Positions 17,930 through 24,761 of a stretch of 41,048 bases of DNA are shown piece after piece (the stretch's first letter is position 1; the number at the start of each line of letters is the position of its first letter). A program made the translations under genes and the position numbers. The stretch lies in IMG/VR virus record IMGVR_UViG_3300035099_000031, positions 1-41,048 of that record. One strand, written 5' to 3'. This DNA comes from a virus. The notes beneath the pieces were generated by a model that ran no database searches, was not told the origin of the DNA, and was given only the letters and a program-made list of their open reading frames with translations.

Positions 17930-18385
17930 ATGGGGATAGAAATTCTCGCAAAGTACAGCCAAAGTGAAGTTAGGCGAGCAGTCAAGACCGTAACCTTCGA
18001 TGGGACGGCGGGGAAGGGTGCTGTCGGTACAGTTGCCTGTTTTACCGTAACTGGTGATGTTTTGATAATGCTTGCCTCAGCTAAATGCATCACAGACCTT
18101 ACAGAGGCGGCGGCAACGGCTAGTATCACCTGGGGGATTACAGGTTCGACAGCCTTGTTTGCCCCTAATCCCACTGGCGGGGCGACTGACCTTGATGCGG
18201 GAGAGTTCTGGGTTGATGCGACCCCTAACCTCTATGGGGTTGCCGTACCTGCTGCACAAAAAGACATTGAGATTAACCAAAACATCATCCTCACCATCGC
18301 CACGCAAGCAGTGAACGGTGGGTCATTGAGAATGGTCATATTGTGGGCAGCTCTGTCTGATGACGGCAATGTAGTGGCAGCATGA
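17930..18385 (+). CDS. Probable virion protein (151 aa)
   Basis: Start ATG 17930 is 2 bp past the preceding stop and follows GGTGGAGGCATAAC. The sequence is Ala/Thr/Val-rich and beta-predicted (EVRRAVKTVTFDGTAGKGAV), with no recognised domain. It is one of a run of four similar-sized structural-type genes after the glycosyltransferase. Confidence 0.55.
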   Translation: MGIEILAKYSQSEVRRAVKTVTFDGTAGKGAVGTVACFTVTGDVLIMLASAKCITDLTEAAATASITWGITGSTALFAPNPTGGATDLDAGEFWVDATPNLYGVAVPAAQKDIEINQNIILTIATQAVNGGSLRMVILWAALSDDGNVVAA

Positions 18386-18436
18386 TAAAGCCGAAGTTTA
18401 TATCAAAATTACATATGGAAGGATTGGTGTTGTGAA

Positions 18437-18874
18437 ATGGCAGTTACAGGAAAATTATATGGCAAGGTGTTTCTCGCCTCTTTCAACAAAGAGATAGACT
18501 GGGACACTGACACTATCAAGTGCTCGCTACACACGTCAACCTATGTTCCAGACCAGGATGTACATGACTATTTCAATGATGCCACCAATGAGGTAACTGG
18601 CACAGGATACACCGCAGGCGGGGCTACATTAGCGGGCAAGACCATCACCTACACAGGTGCTACCAATAAAATCACTCTAGATGCTAATGATGCAACCTGG
18701 TCAAGTGCAACTATCACGGCACGGGTGGCAGTAGTCTACGATGCCCAGACTGGTGTGGCTACTACCGAGCCGCTTATCTGCTACCAGCTTAGTGATGCAG
18801 ACATTACCAGCACCAACGGGACATATACCGTGAGTTGGAACGCAAATGGCATTGCTGAGATTAGTGTATCGTAA
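18437..18874 (+). CDS. Conserved phage structural protein (145 aa)
   Basis: The N-terminal segment (FNKEIDWDTDTIKCSLHTST then YVPDQDVHDYFNDATNEVTG) and the WSSATITARVAVVYDAQTG segment belong to a widespread family of small phage virion proteins, in which A-x-x-x-x-IDWDTDTIK is the signature. They are usually called structural or decoration proteins. It is the last gene before the HNH insertion. Confidence 0.7.
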   Translation: MAVTGKLYGKVFLASFNKEIDWDTDTIKCSLHTSTYVPDQDVHDYFNDATNEVTGTGYTAGGATLAGKTITYTGATNKITLDANDATWSSATITARVAVVYDAQTGVATTEPLICYQLSDADITSTNGTYTVSWNANGIAEISVS

Positions 18875-18886
18875 AAGTTCCAAGTG

Positions 18887-18895
18887 TGCTATAAT
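18887..18895 (+). promoter_or_regulatory. Extended -10 promoter of the HNH gene
   Basis: TG (18887-18888), C, TATAAT (18890-18895), then TAGGAGG and the ATG at 18913. TTCCAAG precedes TGTGCTATAAT here, and nearly the same string occurs at the decayed IS element (38205-38224). A private promoter inside the late operon is typical of a mobile homing gene. Confidence 0.55.
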
Positions 18896-18912
18896 TATGG
18901 TAGGAGGTAACC

Positions 18913-19479
18913 ATGAGAATAGCACAGAATTACAAACAGGACAGCGATGGACAATGGTGGTACTACTCTAAAGGCCGTAGATGGTCAGCGGAAGTCAGGC
19001 AGTGTGTCTGCGGGGAACAGTTTATTACTCGGTCTTCCCACAAAGGTAAATTGGGGATGTATTGTTCAACAAGTTGTGCTAGCCGTTATTTGGGACTCGC
19101 TAAAAGCATGTATTCTCCACCAGGCCCTAGCCATCACAATTGGAAGGGGGGGAGACATACTTATACTACACACGGGCGAACTTACAGGATGATTTACGCA
19201 CCTGAACATCCCAACAATAACAAAGGCTATATTGCTGAGCATCGGCTGGTGATGGAAAAACAGTTGGGTCGCTACTTACAACCTTGGGAACAAGTGCATC
19301 ATAAAAATGGAGATACACTCGATAACCGCATTGAAAACTTGGAATTATGGGGGCTTTGGGGTGCACAAAAGCAACCTTTTGGTCAGCGAGCTACCGATAT
19401 GAAGCCTCACTGCCCAACCTGCACCTGTTTTAAGGAGGTGGGCTATGGAGCGAGTAGAAGCATGGAAACACCTATTTGA
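18913..19479 (+). CDS. HNH homing-type endonuclease
   Basis: The 188-aa protein has an N-terminal zinc-binding part (CVCG at 31-34 and CSTSC at 51-55) and then an HNH nuclease domain: AEHRLVMEKQLGR (108-120) and WEQVHHKNGDTLDNRIENLEL (125-145) with H129, H130 and N138 as the catalytic core. Free-standing HNH genes of this type spread between phages by cutting intact alleles. Its own promoter and ribosome binding site (GTAGGAGGTAACC) support independent acquisition. Confidence 0.85.
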   Translation: MRIAQNYKQDSDGQWWYYSKGRRWSAEVRQCVCGEQFITRSSHKGKLGMYCSTSCASRYLGLAKSMYSPPGPSHHNWKGGRHTYTTHGRTYRMIYAPEHPNNNKGYIAEHRLVMEKQLGRYLQPWEQVHHKNGDTLDNRIENLELWGLWGAQKQPFGQRATDMKPHCPTCTCFKEVGYGASRSMETPI

Positions 19480-19504
19480 GTTACGTAGGAGGCACGATGG
19501 ATAA
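19445..19504 (+). CDS. Tiny possible leader ORF (19 aa)
   Basis: ATG 19445 follows a strong AAGGAGGTGGGCT inside the end of the HNH gene, and the 19-codon frame (MERVEAWKHLFELRRRHDG) ends just inside the next gene. It may be a coupling peptide for the gene at 19497 or a remnant of the sequence that the HNH gene interrupted. Its size makes the call uncertain. Confidence 0.3.
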   Translation: MERVEAWKHLFELRRRHDG

Positions 19505-19838
19505 CGAAGAAGCCAAAGAGATGCTTTTCAACATGCTCAAGGTGCCTGGCTTGCTCAGGATAATCACCAATGAGTGCGTTTCACCTAATTGTAAGGGCGG
19601 CGAGCACGATACATCTAAGTATCCTTTGACCGACCCACGCCACTTTGTCATCCACAAGGTTGTGAACCTAGAAGAATTGCCAAATGGAAGGATACGGGCT
19701 GACTCTGCTGAAGGTGATTGGACTTACGGATATCCTGAAGCAGTTTTAAGGCGGCTGCAAGAGTGGAACATGGGCAAGATAATTGCTGAAGCACCTCAAG
19801 GCAAAAGCGGAGTATTTTCAAGATTATTTAGACATTAG
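19497..19838 (+). CDS. Hypothetical protein (113 aa)
   Basis: Start ATG 19497 follows GTAGGAGGCACG. The protein has a possible metal pair (CVSPNC) and a region that looks like a small beta fold (FVIHKVVNLEELPNGRIRAD). I do not recognise a family. It lies between the HNH gene and the repeat-bearing fibrous protein. Confidence 0.6.
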   Translation: MDNEEAKEMLFNMLKVPGLLRIITNECVSPNCKGGEHDTSKYPLTDPRHFVIHKVVNLEELPNGRIRADSAEGDWTYGYPEAVLRRLQEWNMGKIIAEAPQGKSGVFSRLFRH

Positions 19839-19846
19839 GGGATTAA

Positions 19847-20953
19847 ATGTCTGATACTGGAGCTAAATATCCAGCAACTAAGACAACCCAGGCGGTAGCG
19901 CCTGAAAGCTCCGATAACTGGGTAAACATTGCCAATATTGGTGCTGATGATGGTGTTTATGCCTATATTACTGCAGCTACCTATGACACCAATGATATTT
20001 GCTATCGGGCTAAGGCACAAGGGTTTGACTTTTCGGCAATTCCTGATGGTGCTACCATAGATGGTATCCTGGTAGAAATTGAACGGCGATGTGCTGCTGG
20101 CGCTGCTAAGGATTATCGAGTCCAGTTGCTGGATGCCTCTGGTGCTCTTGTAGGTGATAACAAGGCTGATACAGTCAATGCATGGCCAGGTACTGATACT
20201 GTCAAATCTTATGGGGAAGCTACCGACAAGTGGAATGCCTCGCCTACAGTAGCGATGGTTAAGGATGCTGACTTTGGTGTTGTCCTCTCAGTTCAAGCTA
20301 CAGCCGACAATACAGACATTTATGTTGACTTCATCCGAATAACCATCTACTACACAGTGCAGGTTGTAAATGGCACGATGAATGCTGCCCTTTGCACAGC
20401 AACAGCCCTAACCTATGACGGAGGGCTCACTGGCGGAGCAACGATAGCCTGTGCTTTGCCTACTGCATCTGCTCTTGCCTATGAGGCTGTTTATTCAGGC
20501 TCAGCCTCGTGGGATGGCGCAGTAGCCCTAGCAGATGCGAGTTCGCCTAATGCAGATATTGGGGTTTATGGGACGCTAGAAGCTGCTCTTGCCTTAGCGA
20601 CGGCACTAGGTTATGCCAGCACGCTAACAGGGACAGCTCTTATGGAGGCAGCGGTAGCCTTAGCCAGTGCACTATCCCCTGAAGCAACTTGCAGCGCCGA
20701 TGCTTTGCTAGTAGGAGCATTGGCAACAGCGGTAGCCGAGTCCTACTCAGGTGAGCTCACTGGGGCTGCCGTTATGGAAGCGGTTACATCACTTGCTAAT
20801 GCCACGTCGCCTGCGGCAGTTTATAGTGGCAATGTATCACTGGCAGGAGTGCTGGCTGAGGCAACGGCACTAGCCTTTGCTGCCGAACTCATAGGAGGAG
20901 AAGGTGGCGGGCCAGGCTTTGCATGGAGCACTGGGCGTTGGTTTAGGAGATAG
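19847..20953 (+). CDS. Virion protein with beta domain and eight 22-residue repeats
   Basis: Residues 1-172 form a beta-sandwich-like domain (DGVYAYITAATYDTNDICYR and AIPDGATIDGILVEIERR) seen in phage appendage proteins. Residues 176-351 are eight consecutive 22-residue Ala-rich repeats of the form (A/G)-x-x-x-x-A-x-(A/T)-x-A-x-A-x-x-(Y/P)-x-x-x-x-x-(S/T)-G. The 17-residue tail ends in WSTGRWFRR. Such repeats suggest an elongated solenoid or fibre. I propose an appendage, collar fibre or decoration spike. The repeats are diverged at DNA level, so they are old. Confidence 0.65.
   Translation: MSDTGAKYPATKTTQAVAPESSDNWVNIANIGADDGVYAYITAATYDTNDICYRAKAQGFDFSAIPDGATIDGILVEIERRCAAGAAKDYRVQLLDASGALVGDNKADTVNAWPGTDTVKSYGEATDKWNASPTVAMVKDADFGVVLSVQATADNTDIYVDFIRITIYYTVQVVNGTMNAALCTATALTYDGGLTGGATIACALPTASALAYEAVYSGSASWDGAVALADASSPNADIGVYGTLEAALALATALGYASTLTGTALMEAAVALASALSPEATCSADALLVGALATAVAESYSGELTGAAVMEAVTSLANATSPAAVYSGNVSLAGVLAEATALAFAAELIGGEGGGPGFAWSTGRWFRR
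20372..20899 (+). repeat. Eight tandem 66-bp protein-coding repeats
   Basis: Eight units of 22 codons cover residues 176-351 of the protein above with no insertion or gap. Consecutive units share Ala at fixed positions and a closing Gly, with alternation between a Y-ending unit (LTYDGGLTG) and a SP-containing unit (LSPEATCSA). Confidence 0.75.
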
Positions 20954-20955
20954 CG

Positions 20956-21042
20956 ATGGTAAGGAAGAACCGCAAGAACAAGAAGAAGCCAAAGAAGGGG
21001 CAAGTTCCTGTTGTCATCCCCAAGAAAAAGAAGAAGAGGTAA
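20956..21042 (+). CDS. Tiny Lys/Arg-rich peptide (28 aa)
   Basis: ATG 20956 follows TTTAGGAGATAGCG and the frame ends in KKKKKR. Sixteen of 28 residues are Lys or Arg (MVRKNRKNKKKPKKGQ and onward). It sits 2 bp after the repeat protein and 3 bp before the next gene, so it is part of the operon. Small polybasic phage peptides may neutralise DNA in the head; the role here is unknown. Confidence 0.6.
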   Translation: MVRKNRKNKKKPKKGQVPVVIPKKKKKR

Positions 21043-21045
21043 CAC

Positions 21046-22098
21046 ATGAATAGACAAGAGGCACGGCAAGAACTCGCCCTCACGATGGGGGATACTGGCG
21101 TAGGCCTGGTTACAGAAGTAACGACCAGCGCAGGCAACGCTGGAGGCACTACTGTTATCTGTACAGGGCTTACCCAACAGAACGACTATTGGAATGGTGG
21201 CCAGGTTATCCCTTATTCAGGCACGTATGCGGGGTACTCACGGCGCATCACCGACTGGGTACTTAGCACCAATACCCTGACAACCGTAGCCTTTGGCGGC
21301 ACAATTGCTAACGGTGTGAACATTGAAGTTCTGCTTTCCCATGTCTACGCCGAATACAACGGTGCTTTCGATAGAGCGATCCGCTATGCCCGCAACAAGA
21401 CTCGCTTCCTGCAATCTTATGTTAATGAATCCTTAACGCTTGACGCTTCTACTTACGAATATGTTATTCCCAGGGGTAAAGTTGTGTCAGGTACGGCTGG
21501 GGCTACCAGCACCACAACAACCCTAGTCAACACTGGTTTAACCCAAGCTGACAATTATTGGATTGGGGCCAAACTGACTATCACAGGTGGCACTAACGCA
21601 GGCAAGTATAGATACATTACCGACAGCGACCAAAGCGATACCAGCGTTACCTTCGATGCCTTTGACACAGCCATAGATGCTACCAGCACCTTCTATCTGG
21701 AGCGTTTCGAGCCTGTGTATCTTTATCGTGTCGAATACGAAGACACCGATGGCGACTGGTTGCAAGTCGAGCCACAACATTGGGCTGTCATCAGGCGGGG
21801 GTCAAGCCCCGTAATCCGCTTCACTCATAATGCCGTAGGCGCATATGCCGACCAGAGGATACGCCTCTTGGGACAACGCTTGCCAGCACTCTTTGTTAAC
21901 GAGATGGACGAGTGCGAAGTGGACGAGGAGTACCTGATGGTCTACGCCGAGCAAATACTACGGGGAGCAGTTGCTAGAAGGCGAGACCTGGATGTAGAGG
22001 ACAATCGGGCACGGCGACTGGAATTGCGGCAAGAGGCAGAACTCATACTCCAGAACGATCCTACTGTACCATTCCCTGGTGCCAGGAGATGTCAATAA
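21046..22098 (+). CDS. Probable head-tail connector/neck protein (350 aa)
   Basis: The protein carries two copies of one beta domain: residues about 35-85 (GLTQQNDYWNGGQVIPYSG) and about 160-207 (GLTQADNYWIGAKLTITGG), each ending in a Y-(S/R)-R/Y-x-IT-D turn. A helical segment between them (YAEYNGAFDRAIRYARNKTR) and a helical C-terminus (DEEYLMVYAEQILRGAVARR) recall adaptor proteins. Location just before a large tail protein supports a connector role. Not a firm family assignment. Confidence 0.5.
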   Translation: MNRQEARQELALTMGDTGVGLVTEVTTSAGNAGGTTVICTGLTQQNDYWNGGQVIPYSGTYAGYSRRITDWVLSTNTLTTVAFGGTIANGVNIEVLLSHVYAEYNGAFDRAIRYARNKTRFLQSYVNESLTLDASTYEYVIPRGKVVSGTAGATSTTTTLVNTGLTQADNYWIGAKLTITGGTNAGKYRYITDSDQSDTSVTFDAFDTAIDATSTFYLERFEPVYLYRVEYEDTDGDWLQVEPQHWAVIRRGSSPVIRFTHNAVGAYADQRIRLLGQRLPALFVNEMDECEVDEEYLMVYAEQILRGAVARRRDLDVEDNRARRLELRQEAELILQNDPTVPFPGARRCQ

Positions 22099-23918
22099 TG
22101 GTAACGAGACTGTCGCAACGTCCTAACACAATATACCTCAACGGTCAAGAATACCCTATCGAGGGCAACGTCCAGGTGCAAGACGTGAACCCCTTTATCG
22201 TGGGTGTGGCGGCGACAGGGACACAAGAGGCACAGAATTTTAGCGGTGCAAACCACTGGTTTATCGAAGACCTGACAGGCGGCTTCGGTATAGACATCGG
22301 GGACATACGCAATAACCTAGATAGGTTTTGGGACTCAACTATATCTACCCACGTCAAGAAACGCCTTACATTGCCACCCCTAATAAACACAGCCTTGACA
22401 TTGGCTACTGGCGCAACCGTTCAGAAATTCTGGGACTTTGGGGGCAAAAGTTACGCAGCGGCAACTCTTACGGGCGGTACTTATCCTATCTATTGTGGAA
22501 CGGCAGGTGCTTGGTCGGGGACAGCAGTTAAAGCCGATCTGGGGGCACCAGTTGTAGATTTCGTGGAGTATAGGGGCAATGGCATAGTCCTGTTTGGTGA
22601 AAATACAACCTTCCAGTATTCGAGCGACATGGCCTCATGGACGGCAAATGGGAGCGCCGAGAAGGGGAACTATGGCTGTATCTTTGACGATAAGTTTACC
22701 ATCATTAAGCGGGTGGCAACAGGCAGTACCTACGGTGGGCAAATCAGGTACGGCACGGATGTTACGGGTGCTTTGACCGCTGGCGGCATCCTGGAAAACG
22801 CTCACCCTACCAGCATCATCACCCATCGGGATGCTCAGGGTAATCCCTGCGTCTATATCGGCTCACAAGAGGGACTTGCCGCCTACGATTTCTGGTCGCA
22901 GAAGGCATATCCCCAAGACCTGAAGTTCGACACCTGCCTTGATGTTAAGAACTGTATAGGGATGTCTAAGTGGCACAACAACGCCCTGTGGATTCCTGCT
23001 CAAGCCAGTCTGTGGCAATATACCCCTGGTAATCCCGCTTCCGTTGTTCCCATCGGCCCCGACCTGGATGCCGGCCTTCCCGCAGCGTTTCAGGGGAATA
23101 TCATTAAGGTTATCCCCACGATCTACTGTGTCTACATCCTCATCCAAGATAAGAACTCCAAAGGCATCATCCTGCGTACTACTGGAGGCGGGCGTTTTCA
23201 CTATGTAGCTGCAAGTTCTGGCGCTTGCTACGATATGCACTACTCCAACGTTACTTCTCCGCCACGGCTCTACTTCGGGGACGCTAACGCCATCAAGTAT
23301 GTAACAGTCCCAGACATAGCAGCCAACGAATACTACTACGATGTTGCAACGCAATCCTACGCCCCTACTGGCTATCTGACCACCTGGCGCTTTCATGGGG
23401 GCCTTCCTAGCGTGCCGAAAGTAGCATTGCGCCTGACTGTGAGAGCAGACAACGTAGCGGCAACGGAAACAGTTGTAGTCCAGTATAAGATTAACGGTAC
23501 TGGCGACTGGAGCACGGGAGTCACAATAGATAGTATGAGTGACAATCCCATCAGTTTTGGCTCTGGCGCAGGCTTAGAGTTTTACGACATTCAATTCAAG
23601 TTCACATTGACTACTACAACAACCCTTACCCCTCGCATCTGGAACATAGACTTTGAGTGGCTGGCAACCCCCACGAGGCGCTATGCCTACACTCAGACAC
23701 TACTCTTGATGAACGGGGAATTGCCAAACTACACGGGGCAGCAGCTCATAACCGCCTTTAACACGGCATTAGGGACGAATACCTTGCTGGCCTATTATCC
23801 TGACGGCGATACATCGGGGACGGCCAAGTATGTACGCATCGAGCAAGCACCTTATCAGACCTGGGCAGGACGAATCACCAAAGAAGGACGCTACCGAGTC
23901 CGTGTTGTGGAGTTCTAG
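22098..23918 (+). CDS. Probable tail/tail-hub protein (606 aa)
   Basis: I choose ATG 22098, whose AGGAG lies 9 bp ahead; the ATG at 22089 touches that site and is less likely. The protein is all-beta with repeated blades (FVEYRGNGIVLFGENTTFQY, IITHRDAQGNPCVYIGSQEG and ALWIPAQASLWQYTPGNPAS), which suggests a propeller, as in tubular or nozzle tail proteins of short-tailed phages. I cannot name a family. It overlaps the connector gene by one base and is followed at once by the nuclease-fold gene. Confidence 0.55.
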   Translation: MVTRLSQRPNTIYLNGQEYPIEGNVQVQDVNPFIVGVAATGTQEAQNFSGANHWFIEDLTGGFGIDIGDIRNNLDRFWDSTISTHVKKRLTLPPLINTALTLATGATVQKFWDFGGKSYAAATLTGGTYPIYCGTAGAWSGTAVKADLGAPVVDFVEYRGNGIVLFGENTTFQYSSDMASWTANGSAEKGNYGCIFDDKFTIIKRVATGSTYGGQIRYGTDVTGALTAGGILENAHPTSIITHRDAQGNPCVYIGSQEGLAAYDFWSQKAYPQDLKFDTCLDVKNCIGMSKWHNNALWIPAQASLWQYTPGNPASVVPIGPDLDAGLPAAFQGNIIKVIPTIYCVYILIQDKNSKGIILRTTGGGRFHYVAASSGACYDMHYSNVTSPPRLYFGDANAIKYVTVPDIAANEYYYDVATQSYAPTGYLTTWRFHGGLPSVPKVALRLTVRADNVAATETVVVQYKINGTGDWSTGVTIDSMSDNPISFGSGAGLEFYDIQFKFTLTTTTTLTPRIWNIDFEWLATPTRRYAYTQTLLLMNGELPNYTGQQLITAFNTALGTNTLLAYYPDGDTSGTAKYVRIEQAPYQTWAGRITKEGRYRVRVVEF

Positions 23919-23919
23919 G

Positions 23920-24408
23920 ATGATTAGCAATACTAGGTTCAGGAGGCAACTATTCAAGGCATTCCCTGTACGCACAGTCCGAGGCAGTGGGAAGCGAGAT
24001 AACTTACCCAGATTAGAGGGCAAGCCACAAGTGCCAAACCTAACTATGACGGATACTTCCCTCGAAGGCATAGAAGGGTCGCAGGGCGAAATAATAGCGA
24101 TGTCGTGGCTACAACGGCAGGGGATACCATTTACCCCACAAGTGCCTATCCTCGGCGGGAGACAGGTACGAGGTGGCCGGGTGCTAGATATAGTAATCAG
24201 CGAAGGGATGGCGCAACCGTTGGTGATTCGGGTACAGTCCGAGCGGTATCACGCTGGCTCTAGCGAACTAGAAGGCCATGACCTAGAGGAAGAGGTCATG
24301 CTGATAAATATGGGGTATGAGGTCGTGGATGTCTGGGAGAGAAGACTCCTAATTGATGTGGATTTTGTCATGCGTAATGCCCTAATGGGCGTAGAGGTTG
24401 GCCGATGA
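23920..24408 (+). CDS. Restriction-endonuclease-fold (PD-(D/E)XK-like) protein (162 aa)
   Basis: Start ATG 23920 lies 1 bp after the previous stop. The order of motifs is that of DUF559/Vsr-like nucleases: an early glutamate (E57 in GSQGEIIAMSWLQRQGIPF), D90 in GGRVLDIVIS, then a core strand LVIRVQSERYH (101-111) and a late EEEVMLINMGYEVVDVWE. In the active family the core strand reads I-E-V-D-G-x-x-H; here it is I-R-V-Q-S-E-R-Y-H, so catalysis may be altered or lost. Similar proteins occur in phage structural operons. Role unknown. Confidence 0.6.
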   Translation: MISNTRFRRQLFKAFPVRTVRGSGKRDNLPRLEGKPQVPNLTMTDTSLEGIEGSQGEIIAMSWLQRQGIPFTPQVPILGGRQVRGGRVLDIVISEGMAQPLVIRVQSERYHAGSSELEGHDLEEEVMLINMGYEVVDVWERRLLIDVDFVMRNALMGVEVGR

Positions 24409-24761
24409 TAGGGGCGTTGCTCGCATTTCTCATGTTCTTAGGTACAGTTGTAGCCCCTATCCAGTGGGATGGGCAACTAGAGGGGTTGGCACAAGAGCGA
24501 GCGACACAGTTGGCGCAAGGGGCTGAGTTCCGCCATACTGATTACATTCCTTCCCAACTCGCTTACTGTGGTTGCGGCCTCTACGGGGAAATGCTAGGTC
24601 GTACTTCTGGCAGTGTCATAGACCTGTTCCATGCCTTTTTGAATAGCCCTTCTCATAGGGCTATTATGTTATCTGACTGGGATAGCATAGCGGTAGCAGT
24701 TAGTTCTAATGAAACCTGGCACATGATTATCGTAGTGAGTTATCTAGGAGATTGTAACTAA
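24405..24761 (+). CDS. Secreted CAP (SCP/PR-1-like) domain protein
   Basis: This 118-aa protein overlaps the previous gene by 4 nt. Residues 1-17 (MIGALLAFLMFLGTVVA) are a signal peptide or anchor. Residues 22-116 fit the CAP fold: an early helix LEGLAQERATQLAQG, H44, a GEM segment with E62, and SPSHRAIML with H84, followed by the closing strands IAVAVS and MIIVVSYLG. CAP proteins are extracellular and of varied function. A CAP gene between virion and fiber genes is rare in phages. It may act at the cell surface during infection or lysis. Cysteines C55, C57 and C117 could form disulfides. Confidence 0.7.
   Translation: MIGALLAFLMFLGTVVAPIQWDGQLEGLAQERATQLAQGAEFRHTDYIPSQLAYCGCGLYGEMLGRTSGSVIDLFHAFLNSPSHRAIMLSDWDSIAVAVSSNETWHMIIVVSYLGDCN

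Noticed and set aside
20372-20899. CRISPR-like or satellite repeat array
   Set aside because: The 66-bp units are in frame, diverged in DNA and conserved in protein, so they are coding repeats. No CRISPR array is seen in the window.
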